Of a stretch of 64,000 nt of DNA, positions 27,795 through 37,153 are shown piece after piece; the first letter of the stretch is position 1; every line of letters begins with the position of its first letter. A program made the translations under genes and the position numbers. Below the pieces are notes generated by a model that was given only the letters and a program-made list of their open reading frames with translations, was not told where the DNA came from and searched no databases. Origin of the DNA: Alphaproteobacteria bacterium GM202ARS2 (GTDB taxonomy: Bacteria > Pseudomonadota > Alphaproteobacteria > GM7ARS4); assembly GCA_014323835.1 (NCBI GenBank), contig JACONH010000004.1, positions 1-64,000 of the forward strand. Direction: 5' to 3'.

Positions 27795-29021
27795 TCATTG
27801 TTCTATAAAGGCTTTGTGAATATGACGCACCGCAGCTTTGCCGTTGCTTTGGTCAATCAGCAGGCTGATTTTAATCTCGGATGTCGAAATCACCTGAATG
27901 TTGATACCATGCGCGGCAAGAGTCGCAAACAGCTTGCTGGCGATACCAGCGTGACTACGCATGCCTCTGCCGACAACGGATACTTTGGCTACGTTGGCAT
28001 CAGTGCGCAACGCGCTGTAGGTAATCGGGCAGTCCTTGATGACTTTCATGCAGCTGGCTAAGTCTTTTTTGGCAACGGTGAACGTCACGTCTGTCGTTTT
28101 TTTGTCGGCAGAGACGTTCTGGACAATCATGTCCACGGAGATGTGTTGCTCGCTGATAGGGGTGAAGATTTGGGCGGCGACGCCGGGGCGGTCTTGCACG
28201 CCCAGCAACGTGATTTTGGCTTCATCGTCTTCGAGAGCGATGCCCGTGATAGCAGGTTGTTCCATGGATGCTCCTTCCTGTTGCAGAAGTGTGCCTTCGT
28301 TGTTGTTGGTTGTGGGGCGCAGACGAACGGGGATAGAACGAGCCATCGCCAACTCGACGCAGCGCGTATGAAGAACCCGCGCACCGAGAGAAGCGAGCTC
28401 GAGCATTTCCTCGTAGGTTATCTGGTCCAGACAACGTGCCGAAGGCACAACACGAGGGTCTGCCGTATAGATGCCATCGACGTCGGTGTAAATGTCGCAG
28501 ATGTCCGCTTGCACGGCAGCCGCAAGAGCCACCGCCGTTGTATCAGAGCCGCCACGTCCAAGGGTCGTGATGTGCTGGTCAGGGCTGATACCCTGAAACC
28601 CCGGCACAACAATAATATCATAGGAACGCCACGCCGCCACAATGTTTTTTTGCGGAATGTCAGTGATACGGGCGGTGCTATGGTTCCCGTCCGTATAGAT
28701 AGGCACCTGCCAACCTTGCATGGCACAGGCTCGTATGTTCTGTTGGCACAGAGCAAGAGCCATCAGCCCGCTACTGACTTGTTCACCGCTGGCAAGGACA
28801 ACGTCATAATCTCTTTGCTGGCAGTTGCTCGTATAGGCTTGCGTCTGTGCCACCAGTCTATCGGTGCTGTCGCCCATGGCTGAAACAACAACGAGTCCCT
28901 TGACATCAGCCTGTGCCTGTTGCTTGTCTAAGAAGGCTTCCTTGACTCGCAGGGCAGCATGACGTATGGCATCGAGGTCGGCAAGAGATGTGCCGCCAAA
29001 TTTTTGCACGAGACGATACAT
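27795..29021 (-). CDS. lysC: Aspartate kinase
   Basis: First enzyme of the aspartate family pathway (Lys, Thr, Met, diaminopimelate). 408 residues. The kinase N-terminus is VQKFGGTSLADL at residue 6, followed by VVVSAMGDSTDRL near 47, TLGRGGSDTTAVALAAA near 152 and DVDGIYTADPRVV near 180. Two C-terminal ACT domains (about 265-405) with GVQDRPGVAAQIF give feedback control. Stands alone on its strand with ubiG divergent, so the 65 bases between should hold both promoters. Confidence 0.96.
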   Translation of the reverse strand: MYRLVQKFGGTSLADLDAIRHAALRVKEAFLDKQQAQADVKGLVVVSAMGDSTDRLVAQTQAYTSNCQQRDYDVVLASGEQVSSGLMALALCQQNIRACAMQGWQVPIYTDGNHSTARITDIPQKNIVAAWRSYDIIVVPGFQGISPDQHITTLGRGGSDTTAVALAAAVQADICDIYTDVDGIYTADPRVVPSARCLDQITYEEMLELASLGARVLHTRCVELAMARSIPVRLRPTTNNNEGTLLQQEGASMEQPAITGIALEDDEAKITLLGVQDRPGVAAQIFTPISEQHISVDMIVQNVSADKKTTDVTFTVAKKDLASCMKVIKDCPITYSALRTDANVAKVSVVGRGMRSHAGIASKLFATLAAHGINIQVISTSEIKISLLIDQSNGKAAVRHIHKAFIEQ

Positions 29022-29086
29022 AACAGAACAGATCTTTTTTACAGTGTGTGTCGCCCCTCAACCCTCAGTTGCGTTTATAGACAGTT

Positions 29087-29827
29087 ATGAGCCCATCTGC
29101 CAACATTGATTTTGCCAACGTTGCCGTTCTCGAGCAAGACGCATCGCCGTCATCTCTTTTGTCTCGTCTGCATCCGTTGCGTATGGCGTATATCCTCGAG
29201 CAATGGCAACGCAACGTAAAAGGGGCAACGTTGCCAAAAGAGCGTCCCTTGTCGGGTGTGCGTGTTCTCGATGTGGGTTGTGGACGTGGCCTTATTGCGG
29301 CATCGCTGGCTCGTTTGGGCGCGGACGCCACCGCCATCGATGTGTCTGCTGATACGTTGACTCGGGCGCGTAACTACGCCCAGTTTCATGGCTTGGCGAT
29401 AGATTACCGCAAGCAAACCATCGAAGAGCTCGCGAGCGAGAGTCAAGACCATCGTTATGACATGGTGATTCATTGCGAGGTTATCGAGCATATTCCTGAG
29501 CCGCGCTCGTTTATGCGGGCTTGCTTACAGGTTACGAAGGCGGGGGGTCTGCAAATTTTGTCGACACCGAATCGCAGCTGGGCGTCTTATCTGGTGATGA
29601 TTGTGTTGGCGGAGCAGGGGGTAGGCTGGTTGGCACAAGGCAGTCACGACTGGCAGCGGTTCATTACGCCGACAGAGATGCGTGCTTTGGTGCGTGAATG
29701 TAGCGCGCAGCTGGGTGTCAACGCGCAGGTCGTAGACGAGCGCGGCGTTACGTTCGATATCATGCGCCGTCAGTTCCGCTTGAGCGATGATAAGCAGGTC
29801 AATTATTTTATGACACTGAAACTATGA
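29087..29827 (+). CDS. ubiG: Ubiquinone biosynthesis O-methyltransferase
   Basis: Performs both SAM-dependent O-methylations in ubiquinone synthesis. 246 residues. SAM motif I is VLDVGCGRGLIAASLARLGA near residue 64, then AIDVSADTL and the family segment IHCEVIEHIPEPRSF near 128, ILSTPNR near 155. The C-terminal TPTEMRALVRE and the final GVTFDIM region fit UbiG. The N-terminus matches the UbiG pattern WWD-less short form (LHPLRMAYI). Its stop overlaps the convergent nitrilase gene by 6 bases. Confidence 0.94.
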   Translation: MSPSANIDFANVAVLEQDASPSSLLSRLHPLRMAYILEQWQRNVKGATLPKERPLSGVRVLDVGCGRGLIAASLARLGADATAIDVSADTLTRARNYAQFHGLAIDYRKQTIEELASESQDHRYDMVIHCEVIEHIPEPRSFMRACLQVTKAGGLQILSTPNRSWASYLVMIVLAEQGVGWLAQGSHDWQRFITPTEMRALVRECSAQLGVNAQVVDERGVTFDIMRRQFRLSDDKQVNYFMTLKL

Positions 29828-30652
29828 GGCGGTTTTCAGCGTGAAGGGGCGGTGGTGCTGGTGTGTGGGTAGACGCTTGCGGGTCTCGTTAATGAGGGCG
29901 GTATCGATGGGGGCAAGGATAATGTCGGGTTTGTCTTGGGCAGCGGCGAGAATACGTCCCCACGGGTCAATGATAAGGGAATGTCCCCATGTTTGTCGCT
30001 TGCCGTCATGGACGCCGCATTGGCCAGCCGCGAGAATAAAGCAGGCATTCTCGATAGCACGTGCTTGTAGGAGGGGCTGCCAGTGGGCTTGACCTGTGGG
30101 GCGTGTGAAGGCAGCGGGCACTGTGATGATTTCGGCACCACCTTGGGCAAGAGCGGCAAACAGCTCGGCAAAACGCACGTCATAGCAAATTGTCATGCCG
30201 ATTTTGCCCAGTTCGGTGTCTACGACGCAGGCGGTATCGCCGGCACAATAAAAGTCCGATTCGTTGTAGCGTTCCTTATCGTTGAGGGTTGCATCGAAAA
30301 GGTGAATTTTGTCGTAGCTGGCAACCTGTGTGCCGTCGGGGGCGAGGACGTAGCTGCGGTTGGCGAGTCGGTTGGGTGTGCGGGCGCGCACCGATAGCGA
30401 GCCAATGACGAGCCAGAGGGCATGTTTGCGTGCCAGCTCCTGACATCGAGCGAGGCATGGGTGGTCGCTTTCGTTAGGGGCTTCGGCGAGGTGGCGGTGC
30501 TTGTCGTGCATAATACGGTCGCTGTTTTCGGGGGTGAGCACCAGCCGCGCACCACGGCTTGCTGCTTCAGCGATGGATGCACTTAAGGCATCCATATTGG
30601 CGGTTATATCCGATGAATGATTGGTTTGAATACAGGCAGCAAGAAAGGTCAT
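29822..30652 (-). CDS. Carbon-nitrogen hydrolase (nitrilase superfamily, Nit2-like)
   Basis: Amidase of 276 residues with the Glu-Lys-Cys triad: LVLTPENSD near residue 40, ASYDKIHLFDA near 112 and GKIGMTICYDVRFAEL near 150. The pattern RFAELFAALAQGGAEIITVPAAFT is typical of the Nit1/Nit2-type omega-amidase or deaminated-glutathione amidase branch common in alphaproteobacteria next to a glutaredoxin gene, which is the case here (grxC 3 bases upstream, same strand). Exact substrate not determinable. Confidence 0.93.
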   Translation of the reverse strand: MTFLAACIQTNHSSDITANMDALSASIAEAASRGARLVLTPENSDRIMHDKHRHLAEAPNESDHPCLARCQELARKHALWLVIGSLSVRARTPNRLANRSYVLAPDGTQVASYDKIHLFDATLNDKERYNESDFYCAGDTACVVDTELGKIGMTICYDVRFAELFAALAQGGAEIITVPAAFTRPTGQAHWQPLLQARAIENACFILAAGQCGVHDGKRQTWGHSLIIDPWGRILAAAQDKPDIILAPIDTALINETRKRLPTHQHHRPFTLKTAS

Positions 30653-30655
30653 GGT

Positions 30656-30976
30656 CTATCGTGCACTGTTGGGGGACTCGGCTAAAAGGGGAAGGAGCGT
30701 GCCTTCTTGTTCCAGCTGTGCCAGTTCATCGGAACCGCCAATGTGACGTTGATTGATAAAAATTTGCGGCACAGTGTGGCGTCCGTTGCTGCGTTCGAGC
30801 ATCTCTTGTTTAAGGTGAGCGTTCATCAAAACGTTGTAGGCTTCGTAGGTGACGTTGAGCTTATCGAGGGTGGCTAGGGCGCGGCGGCAGTAACCGCACA
30901 AAGGCGAGTGATAAATTTCCACGTAAGCACGGTGGGGAGCTGAGGGGGGAGCGTGTTGGGAGTGGTTGTCGGTCAT
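30656..30976 (-). CDS. grxC: Glutaredoxin 3-type
   Basis: Glutathione-dependent thiol-disulfide reductant, 106 residues. The active site is CGYC (SPLCGYCRRA, near residue 24) where CPYC is usual. TVPQIFINQRHIGGSDEL near 68-85 carries the cis-Pro and glutathione-binding GG. A 15-residue N-terminal extension precedes the fold. It lies between comF and the nitrilase-family gene on the same strand, a common alphaproteobacterial order. Confidence 0.94.
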   Translation of the reverse strand: MTDNHSQHAPPSAPHRAYVEIYHSPLCGYCRRALATLDKLNVTYEAYNVLMNAHLKQEMLERSNGRHTVPQIFINQRHIGGSDELAQLEQEGTLLPLLAESPNSAR

Positions 30977-31003
30977 GGCTTTGATGATAAGGGTTGAGGG
31001 TTG

Positions 31004-31777
31004 TTATGTTAAGTGTTTTCCGACCCGTGCGAGTGCCGCGATATCGACGTGGCGGACACCGATGTGCTGTAAGGCGAGGGTGCAGGCTTCGGCGGTTGCG
31101 CCTGAGGTGATAAGGTCATCGATGAGGAGGACGCTTTTTCCTTTTAGGGTGTTTTGGTATTTTTTTGTTATGGCGAAGGCATCTTTGACGTTGCGTTGTC
31201 TGAGGGCGTAGGCTTGTTGTGTGTTGTATTTTTTGTCGTGGGTGATTGAGACGAATTGGGGTTTTGTTCGGCGTGTGCGGATGAGGGCGTGATTGAGAGT
31301 GGGTAAGCCTGTTCTTTTGGCGAGGGCACGTGCCAGTTCGGCAGCTTGGTTGTAGCCGCGGGCGATGCGTCTCGTCCAGTGGAGCGGCACAGGCACGATG
31401 ATGTCACATTCTTTGAGGGATTCTTGTGCGGCTTGGGCGATAAGGCGGGCATAGTAGGCGGATGCGTCCAAGCGACGGCCATGCTTATACTGTAAGATGA
31501 GTTGTCTGCCGATGCCGCGATAGAAAAAGACGGCTCGTGCCCGCCGCCAGGGCGGTGCTTTCTTTTGGCAGGACAAGCACGTCTGCCCTTTGAGACTTGC
31601 CATTTCGAAGGAACGTCCACAGCGGGCACAGGGCCACGTGATTGTGTCCAGTTGCGTCCAACAGTTGGCACATAAGCCGCACTCGGCAACGAGTTCGCCA
31701 CAGCCGTAGCAACGGCGCGGCAAAAGCACATCCCATAATCTCGTAAGAGGCTTGTTTATCCGTAAAAAATGGTGCAT
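31004..31777 (-). CDS. comF: ComF family phosphoribosyltransferase-like protein
   Basis: 257 residues from ATG 31777; a longer frame reaches 31867 but would run over the divergent methyltransferase gene start. The N-terminal zinc-ribbon shows CYGCGE, CGLCANC, CARCG and CLSCQ. The C-terminal phosphoribosyltransferase-like fold has VPVPLHWTRRIARGYNQAAELA near 127 and the PRPP loop LLIDDLITSGATAEAC near 220. ComF proteins take part in DNA uptake or processing in competent bacteria; in others the role is unclear. Confidence 0.93.
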   Translation of the reverse strand: MHHFLRINKPLTRLWDVLLPRRCYGCGELVAECGLCANCWTQLDTITWPCARCGRSFEMASLKGQTCLSCQKKAPPWRRARAVFFYRGIGRQLILQYKHGRRLDASAYYARLIAQAAQESLKECDIIVPVPLHWTRRIARGYNQAAELARALAKRTGLPTLNHALIRTRRTKPQFVSITHDKKYNTQQAYALRQRNVKDAFAITKKYQNTLKGKSVLLIDDLITSGATAEACTLALQHIGVRHVDIAALARVGKHLT

Positions 31778-31788
31778 GCTTGCCAACG

Positions 31789-32607
31789 ATGAACGTAGCT
31801 CCTTTTGATGCCTCAGCGCGCCGACGCTTTCGTGAACGCAGCTGTGCTTCATGGCAGGATAACGCACAGATGGTTACACAGGCGGGCGCGTTGCTCTGTG
31901 AACGTTTAGCCGATTTCAAACGTTCTTTCGACACAATCCTCGTTGTGGACTCCCGCGCTGGTGCTTTGGCGCGTCGCCTTGCGGTTAACCACCAAGTGCA
32001 ACGTATCGTTATGCTCGATGAGTCGTGGGGTTTTTCTCGCCTCAGTTGTGTGCGGTTACGTCATGCGCCCTTGGCAACACAGATGGACAGTGTCGTTGCC
32101 AACGCCGAGTTACTGCCTATCCGTGCCTCTTTTTTCGATGCGGTCATTGTCGGCTTTGGCTTGCATCTGTTGAATGATCTACCGGGCGCGCTGGTGCAGC
32201 TGCGTAAGACTCTGGTGCCCGGTGGCTTGTTTCTTGCCAATATGCCCAGTCGTCCGAGCTTGACCACTCTTGCTTCAGCCCTTATGCAAGCGGAACTTGA
32301 CTTACGTGGGGGTGCCTCGCCGCGTATGGCACCCCTGACAGACGGACAAACCTTCGCGGGCTTGCTGTTGCGAGCAGGATTCCACCACCCTGTCGTTGAC
32401 GAAGACTCCTACAGCAAACATATACCCGATATTCGAGAGGCAATGGCTCTGTTGCGCCATATAGGTGAAAGCAACTGTCTGGTGGAACGCACCAAGACGT
32501 TTACGCCCTCGGCGCTCTTTCGCCAGGCACAACAACGGTGGCAGGAACAAGGCGCGCAGCTCGATGTAACCTTGATGACGGCAACCGCGCATGCTCCTAC
32601 AGAATAG
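31789..32607 (+). CDS. SAM-dependent methyltransferase, NDUFAF5/BioC-like
   Basis: 272 residues from ATG 31789 (a TTG at 31780 would add three). The N-terminus FDASARRRFRERS matches the mitochondrial NDUFAF5 family opening. The nucleotide fold follows: ILVVDSRAGALARRL near 48 (degenerate glycine motif), IVGFGLHLLNDLPGALVQLRKTLVPGGLFLANM near 125-155. NDUFAF5 relatives hydroxylate or methylate complex I subunits; bacterial relatives are often annotated as methyltransferases. The degenerate SAM glycine-rich loop is notable. Divergent from comF, so promoters share about 11 bases between starts. Confidence 0.82.
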   Translation: MNVAPFDASARRRFRERSCASWQDNAQMVTQAGALLCERLADFKRSFDTILVVDSRAGALARRLAVNHQVQRIVMLDESWGFSRLSCVRLRHAPLATQMDSVVANAELLPIRASFFDAVIVGFGLHLLNDLPGALVQLRKTLVPGGLFLANMPSRPSLTTLASALMQAELDLRGGASPRMAPLTDGQTFAGLLLRAGFHHPVVDEDSYSKHIPDIREAMALLRHIGESNCLVERTKTFTPSALFRQAQQRWQEQGAQLDVTLMTATAHAPTE

Positions 32608-32616
32608 AGGTGTTTG

Positions 32617-33255
32617 ATGCTTACGGAATGGACATACTGTGATACAGCGGATTGGCTTGGCGGTGCTGCCCAGTCGTGGAATGTCCTGTCCAACGCAGGC
32701 TTTTTCTTGTTGGCAGCACTCGTCTGGCGACAGCCCTCGGCACGCTCGAATCGTTTCGGGCTTGTCGCTATCGGCATCGCCAGTAGCCTATGGCATGCAA
32801 CGGCAGCATCGTGGGCGTTGCTCATCGATATCAGTGCAATCCTTACGTGGACAGCTCTTTTTATTTATGATGTGAGACGCTTTTATACGTTCTCGTTACC
32901 TTTGGCTTATGGGGCGTGGCTTGTTTTCATCGCTGTGTCTGCTATATCAGGTTTTCTGCTGGTGGACGTCTTGCCGTTACTATCGGGTGCGTTTGTGCCT
33001 TATGTTCTGTTGCTCGTTTTGGCACCGTATCTCTTGCCTCTATCCGTGCACGAGCGGGCGTCTTGTTGGCTCGGCTCTGTTGCTTTAAGTATCGGTATCA
33101 TTGCCCGAGAAGTCGATAGCACGCTGTGTGCCTTTGTTCCTATCGGCACCCACATCCTGTGGCATCTCTCGGCTGCTGTGGTTACAGCCGTGCCGATAGT
33201 GGTGCTGTATCGGCGCGCTCAAGGGCGGTTGCGCCCCGCCCACGTCATTGTGTAA
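32617..33255 (+). CDS. Ceramidase-like multipass membrane protein
   Basis: 212 residues with about seven hydrophobic segments. The opening CDTADWLGGAAQSWNVLSNAGFFL matches the alkaline ceramidase/CREST pattern (YC....W..N..SN). The zinc-ligand segments are also present: IASSLWHATAASWALLIDISAI (S..H....D) near 50-70 and a final THILWHLSAA (H...H) near 180. In eukaryotes these enzymes cleave ceramides; bacterial relatives may be hydrolases of unknown substrate. ATG at 32617 is preferred to the adjacent TTG because of AGAGG with 6-base spacing. It converges with the acylase gene, with a 37-base overlap. Confidence 0.75.
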   Translation: MLTEWTYCDTADWLGGAAQSWNVLSNAGFFLLAALVWRQPSARSNRFGLVAIGIASSLWHATAASWALLIDISAILTWTALFIYDVRRFYTFSLPLAYGAWLVFIAVSAISGFLLVDVLPLLSGAFVPYVLLLVLAPYLLPLSVHERASCWLGSVALSIGIIAREVDSTLCAFVPIGTHILWHLSAAVVTAVPIVVLYRRAQGRLRPAHVIV

Positions 33256-35567
33256 ATCGCTTGCTTGCGGATGGGCGCAATAGCGAGGGGCACTTGAATG
33301 ACCTTACCTTGTGCCCACAGGGGCAGTTGATCCATGAAGTTAGCCGAGTTCAACACGCCGTCCTGTCCGCCAAAAAGCACAAAGTAGTTGGCGTTGATGT
33401 CACTTAAGTCGGATAGGTGGCGAGACTGCGAGCCGAAGGAACTGGCGTGCTCGTCTATGGTCAGAGGGCTGCCCGAGGATTTGAAGATGGTTTCGACTCC
33501 GCCGCTGATGGGCTCATCGTCCCAACGATAGCGCGCACCCAAAAGGGGAATACGCTGCAGGATATGACCGACAGCGACCCGATGAATATCGCCCCAGCGT
33601 TTATCATCGCTCAGATAGGGAAAACTCTGTTCGAGAGCACCCAGCATGATGTCTTGAATTTTTTTGCGGTCTCTTTTGTATTGGCTACGGATATCGAGAC
33701 TCATCTGCTCGGCAAGAAAAGTGGTGCGCCACCAAAACAGCTCTTCGTCTTTTCTGCCGATGGCATCATAAAAGGCATCGGCAAAGGCTATCAGCCACGC
33801 CTGATAAACGTAGGCTTCCTTAGAGTCGATACGATAAAAGCCGTCCCACGCCTTAAGAGCACGGACAACGGCACGAGCGGACACACTTAAACGTTGGGTG
33901 TCCACAAGAGTCAACGCTAGATCACGCAAACGGCGGTTACTGGCACTGTAGCTATCGGATTGCACCTCGAGCAAGTCCAAAAGATTCCACGTCTTTTTTT
34001 CGGCAAGCAGCTGATACAAACGGCGGATTCGGTCGTTTTGCGGAAAATTCCAACCGAGACGAGTCGGCGGTTTATCCGTCGGACGGTTATTGCTAGAAGC
34101 AATGACTCCATGCTCAGGGTCGATGATATAGGGCAGGTCATCGCTGTTTAAGATTGTGGACCACGACGCATCGCTGGTTGAGGGGTCGACCCATAAATCT
34201 TTGGGGTAGCTGGTCTTTCTTTTGGGGAACCATGCGACAACGAGTTGCCCGATGGTGCCGCTTTTGTCGGCAAAAATGAGGTTTTGTCCGGGCACAGCAT
34301 AGCGTTTTAAGCCCTCGCGCAGTTCCTGCCACGTGGTTGCGCTCATGACACCGAGCATCGCACTGACTTCATCGCTTTCAAGGTGCCCCATCCAGCGTAT
34401 CGCGAAGGCTTTGTCATCGGGGAAGGGCAAAACACCGACATCCGACAGAACAGGCCCATAAGGACTCAGGCGGTTGGTGGCATCGCTGTCCCACAAGAAT
34501 CGCCGCTCAATGACGTGGGCTTGCTCTGTCATCGGCACGTCAACGCTCACGTCTACGAGGTCACTCGACCACTGGCGCATGTTTGTTCCGCCCCACGCGA
34601 TGTCTTTGTTGCGTCCGAGCGCCATAATCGGCACACCAACGGGCATCATGCCGACAAGATGATAGCTGGGCGAGCGCAAGCCAGCAATCAGCCACAAGTT
34701 AGGCAACGTAAAACCAAGATGAGGGTCGTTGGCTATCAGCGCACCGCCGCTGGCAGAACGCTCCGCCGAGAGCGCGAAGGAGTTGCTTCCCGCCCGCATA
34801 AAAGGCTCGAGAAGAGACGCAAGAGTCGCCGTTATATCCGTCTTGTTGGCATGCTTGACGGGTTGCGAGGCAGGCGGGTCACTAGAACCCACTTTGAAGG
34901 AGGGTTCCCCTTGCTGTTGATGGGCGCGGTAACGCTGCCAGAGGGCTGGCCACGTTTCTTTGCTACGTTGCTCGAGTAACGAGAACAAGGAAAACCAGTT
35001 AACATCAGCTGAGCCCAGTCGTCCCAAGAGCAGGCTGTCTTCTATTGTCCACGGCTCATCGTTGTCTATGGCTGCCACCACCATGACGTGCGGGGGACGG
35101 GCAAGGTTGCGCTTATAGTGATTGACTCCGTCTGTATAGGCTTGTAGCCACTGGCGTGTGGCGGCGGGCAGGTCAGCAACAATTGCAGGCGTCGCTTTGC
35201 CGATGTCGAGGGCACGCAGCGCGCGATCGATGTCTTCGCCGAAGGGCCCAATCATCTCCGAGATACGCCCCTGCGCAACACGCTTGCCCAACTCCATCTG
35301 GGACAGACGCAAATGCGCATGCACAATCCCCAAAGCAAGAGCAGCATCTCTGTCCGTGTCCGCATCAATAAAGGGAATTTGCCACTTGTCCCAATAAATC
35401 GTAACAGCACCATCAAAAGGCGGACGAGCCATGCCTTGCAAACTGGCAAGGCGTTCTCGTGTGCTCGTTGCCTCAGGCGGAAACGAAAAGAGTAACGCAC
35501 ACCCCGTCGTCAGACTGGCTGTCGCCAGCACCATGCCGAGCAGAAGCACTCTACGCAACGTATCCAT
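33219..35567 (-). CDS. Penicillin acylase family lipoprotein
   Basis: From ATG 35567 (AGAGG upstream), 782 residues. A signal with lipobox TTGC indicates a lipoprotein. Family features of the Ntn-hydrolase penicillin acylases: alpha chain motif AALALGIVHAHLRLSQMEL near 60, the autocleavage site RAGSNSFALSAERSASGGALIANDPHLG near 255 (catalytic Ser after Gly, N-terminal nucleophile), GRNKDIAWGGTN near 330. The enzyme should self-process into two chains and hydrolyse an amide such as an acyl-homoserine lactone or beta-lactam side chain; substrate unknown. Confidence 0.9.
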   Translation of the reverse strand: MDTLRRVLLLGMVLATASLTTGCALLFSFPPEATSTRERLASLQGMARPPFDGAVTIYWDKWQIPFIDADTDRDAALALGIVHAHLRLSQMELGKRVAQGRISEMIGPFGEDIDRALRALDIGKATPAIVADLPAATRQWLQAYTDGVNHYKRNLARPPHVMVVAAIDNDEPWTIEDSLLLGRLGSADVNWFSLFSLLEQRSKETWPALWQRYRAHQQQGEPSFKVGSSDPPASQPVKHANKTDITATLASLLEPFMRAGSNSFALSAERSASGGALIANDPHLGFTLPNLWLIAGLRSPSYHLVGMMPVGVPIMALGRNKDIAWGGTNMRQWSSDLVDVSVDVPMTEQAHVIERRFLWDSDATNRLSPYGPVLSDVGVLPFPDDKAFAIRWMGHLESDEVSAMLGVMSATTWQELREGLKRYAVPGQNLIFADKSGTIGQLVVAWFPKRKTSYPKDLWVDPSTSDASWSTILNSDDLPYIIDPEHGVIASSNNRPTDKPPTRLGWNFPQNDRIRRLYQLLAEKKTWNLLDLLEVQSDSYSASNRRLRDLALTLVDTQRLSVSARAVVRALKAWDGFYRIDSKEAYVYQAWLIAFADAFYDAIGRKDEELFWWRTTFLAEQMSLDIRSQYKRDRKKIQDIMLGALEQSFPYLSDDKRWGDIHRVAVGHILQRIPLLGARYRWDDEPISGGVETIFKSSGSPLTIDEHASSFGSQSRHLSDLSDINANYFVLFGGQDGVLNSANFMDQLPLWAQGKVIQVPLAIAPIRKQAIYTMTWAGRNRP

Positions 35568-35598
35568 AAGGGGCCTCTCGTTACCAAGGTTTCGGGTC

Positions 35599-37002
35599 TT
35601 AGCGCAAAAACGCCGCTCGCAGGGCGCGCATCGCCCAGTCGCGATGCTTAAGGATAATCGGGTTCTTAGGCCACCATGGTGGGGCATACAGCACAGTCTT
35701 GGCTTTCGAGAAGGTCAAAAAGCCTTCGTAGCCATGATAATGCCCCATGCCCGAATCGCCAATGCCACCAAAAGGCGCATCATCCGCCGCAACATGCATC
35801 ACCGTGTCGTTAATGCTCACGCCACCGCTATGGGTGTTCGTAAGAACGTTATCAATCAAGCCCTTATCCGACGACATGATATACAACGCCAAAGGACGAG
35901 GACGCCCACGAATGTAGTCTACAACCTCATCAATATGCTCGTAGGTTTTAATCGGCAGAATCGAGCCAAAAATCTCTTCCTGCATGATTGCCATATCTTC
36001 AGTGACATCGGTCACCAGATACGGATACATAAGCCGTCCCCCACCGTTCGCATCGTCTTTCACGGGGTGAATCGTTGCCCCTTTCGCTTTGGCATCCTGT
36101 AAAAATCCTTGCAGGCGAGCCAACTGCTTGTCGGTGACAATATGGCTCTGCCTATTGCGGTTCTTATCCGAGACAAAAAACTGAGCGTAACGTGTCTTGA
36201 AGGTGTCAACAAACTCCTGTTGCCGTTTTTCAGGGACAAAGACGTAGTCGGGTGACACGCAAATCTGCCCTGAGTTGACGGCTTTGCCGACAATGATGGC
36301 ATCCACCGCCGTTGTCATGGTGATACGGTCATCAATAATCGTTGGGGACTTGCCGCCCATCTCCAGCGTTATGGGCGTGAGGTTATCTGCTGCGGTTTTT
36401 GCTACCAACTTGCCGACTGTTGTTGAGCCTGTGAAGATGAGATGGTCGAAGGGCAACGAAGAAAACGCCGCACCCATGTCAGCTTCGCCTTCGACAATGA
36501 CGATATGGTCTGCTAGCGGTTCAACGACTTTGCGTAGGGCTTGGTTGGTGTGCGGGGTGAATTCGCTCATTTTAATCATGACGCGATTGCCCGCAGCTAA
36601 GGCTTGCACGGCAGGACCCAGAGCCAAAAAGAACGGGAAGTTCCAAGGCGTAATCACGCCCACAACCCCTAAGGGTTGGTAATGCACCCGCACCCGTGAG
36701 GGCATCAACATCAGCCCAGCATGACGCTTGGACGGCTTCATCCACGTCTTCAGGTTCTTCAGCGCGTAGTTGATACTTGTGACACTGGGCAGAACATCGG
36801 CAATCATCGAGTCGAATTGACTGCGATAGCCATAATCCTTGTTCATGGCAGCATAGATTGCCTGTTCGTTTTGAATCAGGGCTTTTTTCAGCGTGGTCAA
36901 GACCGCCTTGCGCGCTTGATAGCTGGGGGATGGGGTAGCATGATACGCCGCTTGCATCCGCGCAAAATCAGCCTGTAAATCAGCAAAAGCAACGCTATTC
37001 AT
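35599..37002 (-). CDS. Aldehyde dehydrogenase, coniferyl aldehyde dehydrogenase-like
   Basis: 467 residues, NAD(P)-dependent. The opening AYHATPSPSYQARKAVLTTL and the conserved PWNFPFFLALGPAVQALAAGN near 118 match the coniferyl aldehyde dehydrogenase (CalB) branch. The catalytic residues are visible: TLEMGGKSP near 212 (general base Glu) and NSGQICVSPDYV near 245 (nucleophile Cys). Acceptable substrates of this group include aromatic and medium-chain aldehydes; no aromatic degradation genes are near, so a general detoxifying role is as likely. Transcribed toward the acylase gene, 31 bases upstream of it. Confidence 0.92.
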   Translation of the reverse strand: MNSVAFADLQADFARMQAAYHATPSPSYQARKAVLTTLKKALIQNEQAIYAAMNKDYGYRSQFDSMIADVLPSVTSINYALKNLKTWMKPSKRHAGLMLMPSRVRVHYQPLGVVGVITPWNFPFFLALGPAVQALAAGNRVMIKMSEFTPHTNQALRKVVEPLADHIVIVEGEADMGAAFSSLPFDHLIFTGSTTVGKLVAKTAADNLTPITLEMGGKSPTIIDDRITMTTAVDAIIVGKAVNSGQICVSPDYVFVPEKRQQEFVDTFKTRYAQFFVSDKNRNRQSHIVTDKQLARLQGFLQDAKAKGATIHPVKDDANGGGRLMYPYLVTDVTEDMAIMQEEIFGSILPIKTYEHIDEVVDYIRGRPRPLALYIMSSDKGLIDNVLTNTHSGGVSINDTVMHVAADDAPFGGIGDSGMGHYHGYEGFLTFSKAKTVLYAPPWWPKNPIILKHRDWAMRALRAAFLR

Positions 37003-37033
37003 GGCTGGACTCTTTCCTCACAAGAAACAATCA

Positions 37034-37108
37034 TGGCTGGGGCGGCAGGATTCGAACCTGCGCATGGCGGGATCAAAACCCGCTGCCTTACCGCTTGGCT
37101 ACGCCCCA
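37034..37108 (-). tRNA. tRNA-Gln(TTG)
   Basis: Minus-strand tRNA: acceptor TGGGGCG/CGCCCCA with discriminator G. The anticodon loop GGGTTTTGATCCC presents TTG (glutamine), and the T-loop GGTTCGAATCC is present. CCA is encoded at 37034-37036, unlike the serine tRNA in this window. Confidence 0.95.
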
Positions 37109-37153
37109 CGAAGGCACACATGACCCCTCCCACCTGAAAACAGAGACGACACC

